From CAZEGC01 sp964511635 (lineage in GTDB: Bacteria > Patescibacteriota > Saccharimonadia > Saccharimonadales > Saccharimonadaceae), in NCBI GenBank assembly GCA_964511635.1, contig CAZEGC010000004.1, positions 1 through 39,147 of the forward strand: DNA of 39,147 nt, written 5' to 3'. Position 1 is the first letter of the stretch. Each line of letters opens with the position of its first letter. The translations under genes and the position numbers were made by a program. Under the pieces are notes generated by a model. That model did no database searches. It was not told the origin of the DNA and saw only the letters and a program-made list of their open reading frames with translations. Shown here piece after piece: positions 22,835 to 31,659 of this stretch.

Positions 22835-24646
22835 CTATGGAGTACTGTAAACAGATGAGCTATTCATACCCCAGTACAATATATCAGCGTAACGATCACG
22901 TGCTGAAACTAGCTTTACATCTTCATCTAGCGACCTACTAGAATGACTAGCAACATAGTAGACGTTCGGTTGATACAAGCCGATTGCTGGCACGTCCTGG
23001 AGCCATTGATGGGCAAAACCAGCATACTTTGCGTGGCGCAGCTCCTTGTCGTTTGTAAAGCGTGCGCTAGACAAAGTATCATCACTATAGGCATTGGAGT
23101 AGTTTGAAAAGTTAAGCCCTAGTGCCCGACTACCAGATGAATGCCAATAGGCATACACATCCGGGTCCGCACCAATCTGGAGTTCATGAATCAGGACGCT
23201 ATAACTGCGCGGTTGCAGTATAGCTTGGTGAAAGTTCTGTGAAATATCACGCGGATCATAAATTTTGGTATCAACCGTTACGCCTATTTCACGCCACTGG
23301 CGCGATAAGACTGACAAAACCTTTTCGTAATCACTATTTTTAACCGTCACTGCATCGATCGTTAATTTAGAGTCACCCTTTACTAGATGCCCGTCATCAT
23401 CTAGCTTCCAGCCAGCGTCACTTAATATCTTACGGGCACGCTTGACATTGGTGCTGGGCGCACCTGGCATGTCGGCTTCAATCTGACCTTTGACGAAAGG
23501 AGTGTGTAGTTCGGTAACTTCCTCTGATAGCTCACTACGAATTTCGTCGGTATCAGTGGCTAGTCGAAGCGCTTCGCGCACTTTACGGTCACCTAACGGC
23601 GAGCTATCTGTGTTCATAATGGCATAAACCCCGCTACTTACTGGGTGGGCCGTGACCTTATAGCGCTCCCTGTCAATTCCGTCGAGATAAGCCGCAGGCA
23701 CGTCAGCTGCTGCATTAATTTCACCGGTACTCAGTGCGGTCATGACTGAATCCGCGTCTGGATATACGTGCAGCTGGAAGCTTGTCAATCGTGCCGCGCC
23801 TCTGTAGTAGTTATTATTGGAAGTTAAGTGAACCACTCTTCTATCGCTGCTAGCATCAAGTACCTGGAGTCTACGCAGCTGAAACGGTCCACTCCCAATG
23901 GGAGCGTGACTGTATGAGCTTTCACGAATTGAAGCAGGTTCAATGTCCTCCAATAAGTGCTTTGGGACGACAGAGAAAGTTAATGCCTCCTTGAATGCAG
24001 CATAAGGAGACGGCAAGGTGAATTTGACAGTAGCTAGATCTACGACTTCGACTTCTACCTCCTGCCAGCTATTGGCAAGTGATCTAGAGGCCCGAGTTGA
24101 TGGATCTTTAATAAGCTCGACTGTAAAACCGACATCTTCAGCCGTTACCTTATTTCCATCATGCCAAGTAGCATCACTCCGAAGTGTCACGTTATATTCA
24201 CGGCCATCATCGCTAATGTCGATATCTTTTGCCAAGTCAGCCCTCAATGAGCCGCTAGAATCCCTGTCATAAAGAGATGAAAATAGCAACTGACTGGCTG
24301 AGGCCTCTGATGATGTAGTTATAAATAACGGATTTAGCGAGTCGATTGATCCGACTACACCTTCGGCGTAGGTGCCCCCTGTCATGACTGCTTCAGTCTG
24401 ATAATTTCGCTGAAACCATAGGATTTGTAGCCCCACAACTGCAATCAACCCACCTACTACCACCAACCAAAGTGCTACGTGCTGTCGCACCTCCTGCATA
24501 CTATCCCAGCGCTTGATTAGGAATTTGTGGGCGTGCTTAACAGTTGCAGTTTCAGCTTTTTTAGCATTTTTTAAAAACTGCTTGCTATTAAATTTCCTGG
24601 TTTGAAAATTGCGCCATCTGCTGCGCTGATTGTTATTTTTTGCCAT
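22835..24646 (-). CDS. ABC transporter substrate-binding protein, family 5 (peptide type)
   Basis: The 603-residue protein carries the SBP_bac_5 fold: GSIDSLNPLF, LSDDGREYNVTLRSDATWHDG-like segments, TAEDVGFTVELI, and APIGSGPFQLRRL. Members bind oligopeptides or nickel and deliver them to DppBC/OppBC permeases. It is held by an N-terminal membrane helix (about residues 56-76) after a long, very basic cytoplasmic segment; there is no lipobox. No permease or ATPase genes are nearby, so it may work with a transporter encoded elsewhere or as a peptide scavenger. It starts 8 nt after secG in one operon with the holin-like and M24 peptidase genes, a pairing that could couple peptide capture to peptide breakdown. 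Confidence 0.93.
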   Translation of the reverse strand: MAKNNNQRSRWRNFQTRKFNSKQFLKNAKKAETATVKHAHKFLIKRWDSMQEVRQHVALWLVVVGGLIAVVGLQILWFQRNYQTEAVMTGGTYAEGVVGSIDSLNPLFITTSSEASASQLLFSSLYDRDSSGSLRADLAKDIDISDDGREYNVTLRSDATWHDGNKVTAEDVGFTVELIKDPSTRASRSLANSWQEVEVEVVDLATVKFTLPSPYAAFKEALTFSVVPKHLLEDIEPASIRESSYSHAPIGSGPFQLRRLQVLDASSDRRVVHLTSNNNYYRGAARLTSFQLHVYPDADSVMTALSTGEINAAADVPAAYLDGIDRERYKVTAHPVSSGVYAIMNTDSSPLGDRKVREALRLATDTDEIRSELSEEVTELHTPFVKGQIEADMPGAPSTNVKRARKILSDAGWKLDDDGHLVKGDSKLTIDAVTVKNSDYEKVLSVLSRQWREIGVTVDTKIYDPRDISQNFHQAILQPRSYSVLIHELQIGADPDVYAYWHSSGSRALGLNFSNYSNAYSDDTLSSARFTNDKELRHAKYAGFAHQWLQDVPAIGLYQPNVYYVASHSSRSLDEDVKLVSARDRYADILYWGMNSSSVYSTP

Positions 24647-24654
24647 AATCTAAC

Positions 24655-24891
24655 CTAAAGATTGAGTGCCGGAAGGAGTAGCCCAACCAAAATTGAAAGT
24701 ACAAATACTACGGACAGTATCACAGTTACTTCAAATAAATTTTTGTCTAGTCCACGGCGCGTAGTATAAAGCTCACCGGAACTACCGAAACCAGCACCTA
24801 GACTTGCCCCCCTTTGCTGTAGTAGTATACAAATCACCATTAATATGGCTGAGGCAATCATCACAAACTGTAGTATCGAATCAAGTGTCAT
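24655..24891 (-). CDS. secG: Preprotein translocase subunit SecG
   Basis: The 78-residue protein has two membrane helices (about residues 5-24 and 52-75) joined by a glycine-rich loop with QQRGASLGAGFGSSGE, the hallmark of SecG. SecG supports SecYE in protein export. Its start overlaps the stop of the upstream membrane-protein gene by 11 nt, and the solute-binding protein follows 8 nt downstream. Confidence 0.95.
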   Translation of the reverse strand: MTLDSILQFVMIASAILMVICILLQQRGASLGAGFGSSGELYTTRRGLDKNLFEVTVILSVVFVLSILVGLLLPALNL

Positions 24892-25285
24892 ATTCGCTCC
24901 TGGCTCCTGTGCGCGCCTGTTTTAGTTCTAGCGCGCTACTTACTATATAGTTTACCAGACTTAGGACGATTCCCGTAAGAATCGAATTCCAAAAAGTCAT
25001 CGTTAGTCCTGGTGTCAAGATAAGTGATAGGTACACCATTAAACCATTTACAACTATCGTAAATAAACCAAGGGTAAGTAAAATTGCAGGAAGTGATAAT
25101 ATTATTGCCACCGGGCGCAAAACAGCATTTACTATCGAAAATATTAAGCCAGCTAACACAAACACAAAAAAACCAGCCCGTATCTCGGCATCGCTAAAAC
25201 CAGTTCCAAATAACCTAACCGCCACCCAAAGGCCGAGCGTATTAAGCGCCCATCGGACTAGAAAAGATTTAAATTGTCGTCTCAT
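24881..25285 (-). CDS. Holin-like family IV membrane protein (PF04020 type)
   Basis: The 134-residue protein has four hydrophobic segments (about residues 9-25, 37-60, 62-85 and 98-118). LVRWALNTLGLWVAVRLF, FSIVNAVLRPVAIILSLPAI and LTLGLFTIVVNGLMVYL match the widespread 4-TMS family annotated as phage holin 4_2. Despite the name it is usually a chromosomal membrane protein of unknown role; no phage genes are near. It sits in an operon 25 nt after the M24 peptidase gene and overlaps secG. Confidence 0.9.
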   Translation of the reverse strand: MRRQFKSFLVRWALNTLGLWVAVRLFGTGFSDAEIRAGFFVFVLAGLIFSIVNAVLRPVAIILSLPAILLTLGLFTIVVNGLMVYLSLILTPGLTMTFWNSILTGIVLSLVNYIVSSALELKQARTGARSEYDT

Positions 25286-25310
25286 AAATTACTGTCTTGA
25301 TTATACCTGC

Positions 25311-26522
25311 TTACTGAATTGCTGTCGATAGCTTGCCGCTTAGGTTATCACGGCCTGACTCTGTAATCAGAATATTATCTTCTATGCGAACCCCTAGTGA
25401 CTCTGCTGGGACATATACGCCTGGCTCGACTGTGACGACCATCCCAGGCTCAAAATACCTGGGAGCACCGAGCGAATCGTGCACGTCGATTCCGAGCCCA
25501 TGGCTAACTGCGTGCGGAAAATATTTACGATAAGTTTCATTATCAGACCTATCCTTTAATAAGCCTAGGTCCATCAAAGACTCCTTCATAATTTCATCAA
25601 CCTGCTTGATGTAGTCTGCGACTGGTAGACCAGGACCTAGTAGTGAAATTATTTGAGAGTGCGCATGATTTATAGCATCATGAACGGTCTTTTGCCTGAT
25701 AGTTGGCTCGCCGCAAGCATAGGTTCTGGTGATATCTGCAGCATACCCGCCGCACCTAGCACCGACATCCATCAAAACTAAACTACGCTTTTTTAATCTA
25801 GACTCGTTATCACTATAGTGCAACGTGCAGGCATTTTTACCACATGCAATAATTGGATCATAAGCATGACCTTTTGCGCCATTTTTTCGAAAATAATAAC
25901 TGAATTCGGCTTCAATTTCATATTCGTACTTGAATTGATCCAGACTACTAGCAACCAGCTCAAAACTTTTGACTGTCAAATTGACTGCTCGTTTAATTGC
26001 TAGGATTTCCTCAGGTTGCTTTATGGCGCGTAACCTTGCTAGCTCCTTTCGGCAGTCTTGAACGGAACTGAAAATCCTTTCTAATCTTTGACGCAGCTCT
26101 TTCTGGGCTGAGTTCTGAACAAAATCCAAGTGTTCCGCATGCGGTAAATCACCGAGGGTGTATGCAACGCTATGCCTTCTAGCTAACTGGCGCAATAAGG
26201 CATCAGCTTCACGTGCATCAATAATCTCATCGACACCGCTAACTCTTATTGCATCTTCGTGCGATAAACTACCATCAAAGATTTGTCCCGCTCCACTGAC
26301 TTTTGGAGCTACTAGCCAACTTTTTTCACGCGCACCATCGATTACCAACATCCAGTCGGAATGCTCAACTCCAGTCAACCACCAAAAATTTGACTCTTGT
26401 TCAAATAAGTGTGCGCAATCATTTCCGCGTTGCATCTTGTAGTACGCCGATAAGACCACCACACCGCCACTCAGTTTTTGACATAGAAGTTGTCTATTAT
26501 TTTGAAAGAAAGCCAGATTCAT
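25311..26522 (-). CDS. Xaa-Pro aminopeptidase (M24B)
   Basis: The enzyme removes N-terminal residues preceding proline. An AMP_N-type domain fills about residues 1-135 and a creatinase/pita-bread domain the rest. The five dinuclear-metal ligands are visible: Asp in LMDVGARCGG, Asp in ADITRTY, His in SHGLGIDVHD, Glu in VTVEPGVYV and Glu in GVRIEDNILI. Length (403) is normal. TATAAT at 26536-26531 lies 8 nt before the ATG, so this is the leaderless first gene of the operon ending in the peptide-binding protein. An intracellular peptide-degrading role suits that context. Confidence 0.96.
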   Translation of the reverse strand: MNLAFFQNNRQLLCQKLSGGVVVLSAYYKMQRGNDCAHLFEQESNFWWLTGVEHSDWMLVIDGAREKSWLVAPKVSGAGQIFDGSLSHEDAIRVSGVDEIIDAREADALLRQLARRHSVAYTLGDLPHAEHLDFVQNSAQKELRQRLERIFSSVQDCRKELARLRAIKQPEEILAIKRAVNLTVKSFELVASSLDQFKYEYEIEAEFSYYFRKNGAKGHAYDPIIACGKNACTLHYSDNESRLKKRSLVLMDVGARCGGYAADITRTYACGEPTIRQKTVHDAINHAHSQIISLLGPGLPVADYIKQVDEIMKESLMDLGLLKDRSDNETYRKYFPHAVSHGLGIDVHDSLGAPRYFEPGMVVTVEPGVYVPAESLGVRIEDNILITESGRDNLSGKLSTAIQ

Positions 26523-26530
26523 TTAAATTC

Positions 26531-26536
26531 ATTATA
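26531..26536 (-). promoter_or_regulatory. -10 box of the M24-secG-SBP operon
   Basis: TATAAT on the minus strand, 8 nt before the ATG at 26522; no space for a Shine-Dalgarno leader. Confidence 0.6.
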
Positions 26537-26596
26537 GCACCTTGCCGCCATAGGGAGACGCCTGCCGAGAATGCTTCATCATGCAGCCCTCTAAAC

Positions 26597-27700
26597 TTAA
26601 TAGTAGCTGGCAACACACCTTACACTATGGCCGCTAGACTTCCAGTTGTAAGTAGCGGGATCCACAATAGAACCTCCGAGAGATATGATATGAACAAATG
26701 ATGCATCATTTTGACTTGAAGAAATATATGCGCCAGCAGTACCTTGATTAAAGAACCCTCCACTGCTACTATTCCAGCCACCGCCATACTGAGCGAGCCA
26801 GTTAGATCTCAACCCAGCACTGGTATTGGTGGCAGAATTATTTATACTATCATTCAATTCCGTGAAATCACCGCCACTACCACCAGTCGGTAGGATCCAG
26901 CCAGCCGGACAAACTGATACGCTAGTATCTGGAAGTGGGGCTGTGGATTCTTGACAAGCACTACTGCTGGTCTGCCCGCCCATGGCTGCGCACCAATTAT
27001 AGAGGTAGCCATATTGGCCGGTACCATTCGTTGATGTAGATGGATTATTTGGTTCGAGGGTATGATTATTGGAGGCCGGTGGTATGTAGTACCTCGGAGT
27101 AGTATAGGATGCAGAGCTACCCCCACCATTCGAGAGTACTTTTACGTCACCATAAGTATTATTACCTCCCCCGCCATAAGCCAAGTTAGTCAGCATCCAA
27201 CACCTACCATCGGCTAGCTTTCGTACCCAGTAGGTATGGCTGTCTCTTGCATCGACTACTCGGGTTCTTGTAGCGGGGCAGTTGGCATCTGTGATGGTCT
27301 GGATGTAGGCACCACCAGTGATGGTAGGGCCGCCACCGCTGCAGCTCCCCTCTTGCACATCCTTATTTTCGGATGTTACGTAAAATTGCAATGATTCATA
27401 TTCTTTGCTAGCAGCATTAACACAATATTCCTTTTCATCACCATATGCATAGGTCATCTGAACCCCGTCACTTGCGTTAAAATTACTAGGAATAGATGCG
27501 GGATAACCATTATTAAAATTTCGTGACGACTCCATAGCCGCGGCTAGCTGAGTCAAGTCATTTTTGACGACCTCCCTCGCGAGCCCTTCTTGCCAGCGAC
27601 CATACCCCACTACTACTAGAGTAGCAAGAATCCCAACTACCACAATTACTACCAACATCTCTACGATAGTAAAGCCTCGGGTGTGGGTTTTTATTGACAT
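26597..27700 (-). CDS. Type IV pilin-like protein with FISUMP domain
   Basis: A prepilin signal is clear: RG|FTIVEMLVVIVVVGILATLVVV, with cleavage after G9, Glu at +5 and one membrane helix (about 11-32). After a pilin-like helix and a Cys-containing middle section, the C-terminal 220 residues match the Fibrobacter major-paralogous (FISUMP) domain: LADGRCWMLTNLAY, YGYLYNWCAAMG, CPAGWILPTGGSGGDFTELN and VRCVASYY. The domain belongs to the extracellular formylglycine-enzyme-like/C-type-lectin-like group in general appearance, which is inference. Expected to be displayed on a pilus or pseudopilus. No pilus assembly genes lie in the window. Confidence 0.92.
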   Translation of the reverse strand: MSIKTHTRGFTIVEMLVVIVVVGILATLVVVGYGRWQEGLAREVVKNDLTQLAAAMESSRNFNNGYPASIPSNFNASDGVQMTYAYGDEKEYCVNAASKEYESLQFYVTSENKDVQEGSCSGGGPTITGGAYIQTITDANCPATRTRVVDARDSHTYWVRKLADGRCWMLTNLAYGGGGNNTYGDVKVLSNGGGSSASYTTPRYYIPPASNNHTLEPNNPSTSTNGTGQYGYLYNWCAAMGGQTSSSACQESTAPLPDTSVSVCPAGWILPTGGSGGDFTELNDSINNSATNTSAGLRSNWLAQYGGGWNSSSGGFFNQGTAGAYISSSQNDASFVHIISLGGSIVDPATYNWKSSGHSVRCVASYY

Positions 27701-27748
27701 ATTATTTTACTTTTTCAAAATTAACTTTAATTCATAATAGCACAAGCA

Positions 27749-29242
27749 TTAACTAAGAGACAAATACCTAGATAATATATCACCCTTTGACTTACCGACT
27801 GCTTGTATAATCTCTGCCCGACTAGCAGCCCGAACCCCGCGCATACTTCCAAACTGCTTCATTAGCTTTTTCCTAGTGACAGGGCCAATACCAGGAATCT
27901 CTTCGAGCATATTGGCTGTTTGTTTTTTCCGCTTTAATACTGTGTGGTAACTAACCGCAAATCGATGCGATTCGTCTCGAATACGTTGCAGTAGCTTAAT
28001 AATATGCGACGTGGACGGTAGGTTGACGACGTAATATTCACCGCTAGCAGTCTGGTATCCGCCAAGTTCTTCTACCTTTGAAATATTAAGCGTAACGTTT
28101 GAAAACTTATGGTGTATGATAATCTGCTCTTCGCGTTTTGCAAGTCCTATAAATGGAACATGGTCCATGTTTTTTTCACGTCGGGCTTTAATGGCGGCAT
28201 CAAGTTGGCCCTTGCCACCGTCAATCAATACCAGATCAGGCGCGCCCCACGCTTTTAGATTCTTGTCGCTAAGCCGGCGCAGAAGAGTTTCATTCATGTT
28301 ATAAAAATCATTATTCTGCTCAATTCGTGTTTTAAATTTTCGGTACTCACTACGATCACTAACTCCGTTAGTAAATACAACCATGCTCGCAACCACACTA
28401 GTACCGCTCATATGTGATACGTCGTAGCCTTCAATACGCCGTGGTGCTCTATCTAAGCCTAAAAGCTCCGATAGATCACTTAGAGCCTGATCTTTACTGA
28501 TATCTAAAAACTCTTTATCGCCGAACATGATTCGTCGCTGAAGTTCGCGCAAAGTATTTAACTTATTTCTAAGTTCAGCTGCAAGCTCAAAATCCTGGAT
28601 TGATGCAGCTTTCTTCATGTCACGCTCTAGTTCTATTATGATTTTCTTGCGTTCACCCTTCAGGTAACGCATTAGCTGTCGAAGGCTAGTCTTATATTTG
28701 TCAGCAGATATTTTATTAACCTCAACACCAGGCGAAAGGCCCAAGTGATAGTCCAGATCAGGGCGCTTAGAGTCAACTGGTTTTGTGTAGTAGGGAAATA
28801 CTTTACGGAGGTATCTCAGCGCTTTTCTAACCGCTGCACCGTTATAATACGGTCCAAAATATTCCGCCATGTCGTCAGCCGGCTGCCTAGTAAAGCTAAC
28901 ATGGGGCAAGTCATCCTTCATATTTATGCGAACAAACAGCTGAGATTTATCGTCACGTAGCAAAATGTTATATCGAGGCTTATAGCGCTTTACCATTTCG
29001 CTTTCTAAAAACAGTGCGTCGATTTCGCTTTCTGTTTCAATCCAGTCAGTATCAGTTATTTCGGCTACTAGCGCCCGCGTTTTAACGTCAAAATTATGTT
29101 GGCTTTGAAAATATTGCCGAACACGATTTTTTAACACAGCAGCCTTGCCAACATAAATAATTTCTCCGGTAGCCGATTTATGGAAATATACTCCGGAACT
29201 GCGCGGGAGATGTTTTAATTTAGCCTGCAACCTGTCATTCAC
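27749..29242 (-). CDS. uvrC: Excinuclease ABC subunit C, lacking Fe-S cysteines
   Basis: UvrC makes both incisions around UvrAB-marked DNA damage. The GIY-YIG nuclease is at the N-terminus (SSGVYFHKSATGEIIYVGKA), a UVR motif for UvrB lies near 215-250 (IQDFELAAELRNKLNTL), the RNase H-like nuclease follows (EGYDVSHMSG, DLVLIDGGKGQLDAA) and HhH motifs close it (LEEIPGIGPVTRKKLM). At 497 residues it is about 100 shorter than typical. The cysteine cluster that normally follows the GIY-YIG domain (CxxYHxxxCxxPC) reads LDYHLGLSPGVEV, and the protein contains no cysteine at all. The start is GTG at 29242, with TATAAT at 29256-29251, so it is leaderless. Confidence 0.95.
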   Translation of the reverse strand: MNDRLQAKLKHLPRSSGVYFHKSATGEIIYVGKAAVLKNRVRQYFQSQHNFDVKTRALVAEITDTDWIETESEIDALFLESEMVKRYKPRYNILLRDDKSQLFVRINMKDDLPHVSFTRQPADDMAEYFGPYYNGAAVRKALRYLRKVFPYYTKPVDSKRPDLDYHLGLSPGVEVNKISADKYKTSLRQLMRYLKGERKKIIIELERDMKKAASIQDFELAAELRNKLNTLRELQRRIMFGDKEFLDISKDQALSDLSELLGLDRAPRRIEGYDVSHMSGTSVVASMVVFTNGVSDRSEYRKFKTRIEQNNDFYNMNETLLRRLSDKNLKAWGAPDLVLIDGGKGQLDAAIKARREKNMDHVPFIGLAKREEQIIIHHKFSNVTLNISKVEELGGYQTASGEYYVVNLPSTSHIIKLLQRIRDESHRFAVSYHTVLKRKKQTANMLEEIPGIGPVTRKKLMKQFGSMRGVRAASRAEIIQAVGKSKGDILSRYLSLS

Positions 29243-29283
29243 TAATTAATATTATACGCTAATTTGCAAAATTAAGATTTAAC

Positions 29284-29330
29284 GCTCGCCGCCTGGATCC
29301 ATCCTTAACGGAAGTATCCAGGCGGCGAGC
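29284..29330 (-). terminator. 15-bp stem, 17-nt loop hairpin after the 29342-29665 gene
   Basis: GCTCGCCGCCTGGAT (29284-29298) pairs perfectly with 29316-29330. It lies 11 nt past the stop of the small gene on the minus strand and is followed there by GTTAAATCTTAATTTT, so a terminator role is plausible. The same stem and loop lengths recur at 29691-29737. Confidence 0.6.
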
Positions 29331-29341
29331 TAGAGCGTGTC

Positions 29342-29665
29342 CTAGCGCTCTTCGAGTGCGAAGGGTCTCAGGATCGGAACCTCAACATCAACCTGACCAT
29401 ACTGGGCTGTGTACCTGATGCCGCGGAACCTGATGGCGGTGTCACTACACTGATTCACTCCAGATGAGCCGCCACGAGCAAGCGTAAAGCAAAACCGAGG
29501 CACCCCAGCACACATTCTGGCTGGCTCGATCTTGATCTCGACATACGACGAATCCTCATCCCTCCGATATAGAACGTCGCCAGTTTCAATCGGTACTTCA
29601 CGAAAGAAAATGACTTCGCCCCCGTTAGTGTTGTTCTTGAAGTATCGTACCACTTCCCTTTGCAC
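29342..29665 (-). CDS. Hypothetical small protein in a hairpin-flanked cassette
   Basis: The 107-residue frame opens with GTG at 29665 after an in-frame stop; no strong ribosome-binding site is seen. The product is hydrophilic, with beta-like segments (GEVIFFREVPIETGDVLYRR, SSYVEIKIEP) and three cysteines (MCAGV, FCFTL, NQCSD). I recognise no family. G/C-ending codons are more frequent than in neighbouring genes (TTC, AAG, GAG, ATC runs), hinting at foreign origin. It is enclosed by two large hairpins of identical geometry between uvrC and trhO. A non-coding reading cannot be excluded. Confidence 0.5.
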   Translation of the reverse strand: MQREVVRYFKNNTNGGEVIFFREVPIETGDVLYRRDEDSSYVEIKIEPARMCAGVPRFCFTLARGGSSGVNQCSDTAIRFRGIRYTAQYGQVDVEVPILRPFALEER

Positions 29666-29690
29666 TGCTTAGTCCTTAGACTCGAGAGAA

Positions 29691-29737
29691 TTTGGCTAGC
29701 GGTATAGCCACAACAAATGACCATACCGCTAGCCAAA
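29691..29737. repeat. 15-bp stem, 17-nt loop hairpin before the 29342-29665 gene
   Basis: TTTGGCTAGCGGTAT (29691-29705) pairs perfectly with 29723-29737 around a 17-nt loop. There is no T-run on the expected 3' side in either direction. It might end the trhO transcript or mark a cassette border. Confidence 0.5.
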
Positions 29738-29872
29738 AAGCTAGTAAACGTTAAAGTACTTCGGACGGATAATCATCGACGAAGTACCTATCATTGTAGC
29801 TAGGTATGCTAAGGAGCGTCAATTAAAATCAACAATTTAACGATGTGGAATAAACGTTCAACTGTTTAGCTG
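29738..29872. other. Gene-free stretch after trhO
   Basis: No credible frame. A further hairpin pairs GTACTTCG (29756-29763) with CGAAGTAC (29780-29787) and could be the trhO terminator. Confidence 0.4.
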
Positions 29873-30781
29873 CTACGAGCCCGCTGTAGCGCCCAGCTTC
29901 GCACTGCCTCGGCATGCGTCAGTATGATAAAGTTTGTCTGGATTTTGTTTGCAAAATAGGCAGATTAATACTAGATCGTTACAGTTTGCCCAAGCGCAGT
30001 TTTCGTAATTATTAGTTGGGTCATCACAGTGGGTGCATTTGCCAATTATTTTTGCCTTATCGGAAAAATCCATCTTCATGCGACCATCAAACACATGCAG
30101 ACTACCTTCCCATAGCCCATCGTCACCATACGCCTCACCGTACTTCACAATACCACCATCGATTTGATAAACTTCCTTAAAGCCGCGCTTTTTCATCAGG
30201 CTAGATAGAATTTCACAGCGCACTCCACCGGTACAATAAGTTACTATTGGCTTGTCTTTCAAATCATCGTATTTTCCACTTTCTATTTCACGAATAAAGT
30301 CCCTAGACGTGCGGGTATCGGGCACGATTGCTCCCTTGAATTTGCCAATATTAGCCTCATATTTATTGCGACCATCAAAAAATACAACCTCTTCACCACG
30401 ATTTTCAACTAGTTTGTTAACGTCTTTTGGTTTCAAATATACGCCACCATCAATTACACCACTTTCATCTACCTCTATCTCATCAGGCGTGCCAAAAGCG
30501 ACAATTTCTGGTTTTACTTTGACGCTCATGCGCGGAAAGTCCTCGCGTCCTCCGTCGGACCATTTGAAAACTGTATTTTTAAAACCCATGAATTCTTTGG
30601 TTGATTTAATGTACCTTTTCAAATCATCGATATCGCCGCCGACAGTACCGTTAATGCCGTGCTTGGAGATTAAAATCCTCCCCCTAAGGTTTAGGCTTTC
30701 CCCTAGGGTTTTTTGCCATAACTTCATCGCTTCTGGATCAGTGATTGGCGTGAATTTATAATATAGTATAATTTTTTGCAT
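29873..30781 (-). CDS. trhO: tRNA uridine(34) hydroxylase TrhO (rhodanese family)
   Basis: TrhO hydroxylates U34 of several tRNAs (ho5U34) in an oxygen-dependent way. The protein of about 302 residues has the N-terminal acylphosphatase-like domain (ILYYKFTPITDPEAMKLWQK, GRILISKHGINGTVGG), a central rhodanese domain with active-site loop YCTGGVRCE, and a C-terminal cysteine-rich segment (CTHCDD, CAWANCNDLVLICLFC) as in the family. Start at ATG 30781; GTG 30784 is also possible. TATAAT at 30795-30790 places the transcript start at the codon, so it is leaderless. Use of molecular oxygen is notable for a lineage usually regarded as fermentative. Confidence 0.95.
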   Translation of the reverse strand: MQKIILYYKFTPITDPEAMKLWQKTLGESLNLRGRILISKHGINGTVGGDIDDLKRYIKSTKEFMGFKNTVFKWSDGGREDFPRMSVKVKPEIVAFGTPDEIEVDESGVIDGGVYLKPKDVNKLVENRGEEVVFFDGRNKYEANIGKFKGAIVPDTRTSRDFIREIESGKYDDLKDKPIVTYCTGGVRCEILSSLMKKRGFKEVYQIDGGIVKYGEAYGDDGLWEGSLHVFDGRMKMDFSDKAKIIGKCTHCDDPTNNYENCAWANCNDLVLICLFCKQNPDKLYHTDACRGSAKLGATAGS

Positions 30782-30818
30782 CACAGGCTATTATACACTG
30801 ATTTACCACTGTAAAAAA

Positions 30819-30847
30819 TAATCGACCTACCATCGATAGGTCGATTA
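30819..30847 (-). terminator. Terminator of rplY
   Basis: TAATCGACCTA (30819-30829) pairs perfectly with 30837-30847; on the minus strand TTATTTTTTAC follows. Confidence 0.9.
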
Positions 30848-30868
30848 CTGGTGAGTACAAACCGTCAA

Positions 30869-31573
30869 CTACTCGTTCGAGTTAGCCTTATTGTCGGTCG
30901 TGCCTTCGCTGCCCTCCTGCTGCTGAGATTGGCTTTCACCGTGTTCAGACTCGACTTCCTCCTCGTCCTCGGCGTCACCACCAACTGCTTCGTTGGCCGC
31001 CTGAAGTGCACTTGGTTCATAAACATTCGCCACCACCAGGTCATCCAAGTCCTCGTCCTGGACTAGTTCTACCCCGCGAGGAAGCTCAATATCTGTCACT
31101 GTCAATCTATCGCCGACCTCTACAAGGCTAGTAATATCGACTGTTAGTGCTTCGGGTAGGTCTGCTGGTAGCGCCTTTATATCTAGTGCTTCAATCGTTT
31201 GCAATACTACAAGTCCAGCCTTTTCAGCTTCGCTCTCACCAACGCCCTCTAGTTTCACAGGCACCTCAGTTACAATGGCCTCATTTTGCTTGATAGCGTG
31301 GAATTCAATATGACGAATTGAATTTTTAACTGCATCAATATCAATATTTTTAATAATCGCTAGTTGCTTTTTCTTGCCAATCGTAAGATGCACTGGCGTA
31401 TGACGGCCAGCAGTCCGAGCTACCTTTACGGTTTCAACAAACGGTGACTCAGTTGCAATAGCCTCCATCGACCCGCCATAAACCACACTTGGCAGCATGC
31501 CGTCTTCGCGTCGCTGGCTGACTTTTTTACCGGTTACTGCACGTTCACTTAATTTTAATGAAATGTCATTCAT
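30869..31573 (-). CDS. rplY: 50S ribosomal protein L25 / general stress protein Ctc
   Basis: This 234-residue Ctc-type L25 binds 5S rRNA. The N-terminal L25 domain (residues about 5-93) contains GKKVSQRREDGMLPSVVYGG and HIEFHAI; the C-terminal beta domain runs from about 100 (VTEVPVKLEGVGESEAEKAGLVV) to 185. A very acidic, Gln/Ser-rich tail (GGDAEDEEEVESEHGESQSQ) closes it, as in long Ctc proteins. AGAGGGAG upstream is a plausible ribosome-binding site though somewhat distant. It is monocistronic with a strong terminator. Confidence 0.96.
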   Translation of the reverse strand: MNDISLKLSERAVTGKKVSQRREDGMLPSVVYGGSMEAIATESPFVETVKVARTAGRHTPVHLTIGKKKQLAIIKNIDIDAVKNSIRHIEFHAIKQNEAIVTEVPVKLEGVGESEAEKAGLVVLQTIEALDIKALPADLPEALTVDITSLVEVGDRLTVTDIELPRGVELVQDEDLDDLVVANVYEPSALQAANEAVGGDAEDEEEVESEHGESQSQQQEGSEGTTDNKANSNE

Positions 31574-31645
31574 AATCTATACTCCCTCTTAAGTCGTTCT
31601 AGCGTATTTCAATATTTCTATTATACCACTGCGCCCATGCAGTGT

Positions 31646-31651
31646 TATAAT
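31646..31651 (+). promoter_or_regulatory. -10 box of the VTT-family gene
   Basis: TATAAT with 8 nt to the ATG at 31660; predicted leaderless. Confidence 0.6.
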
Positions 31652-31659
31652 GCATAGAT

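Noticed and set aside
29277..29330. Integron attC site
   Set aside because: GTTAAAT fits the R' consensus, but no complementary RYYYAAC box lies at the other end of the stem, and no integrase or second cassette is seen.
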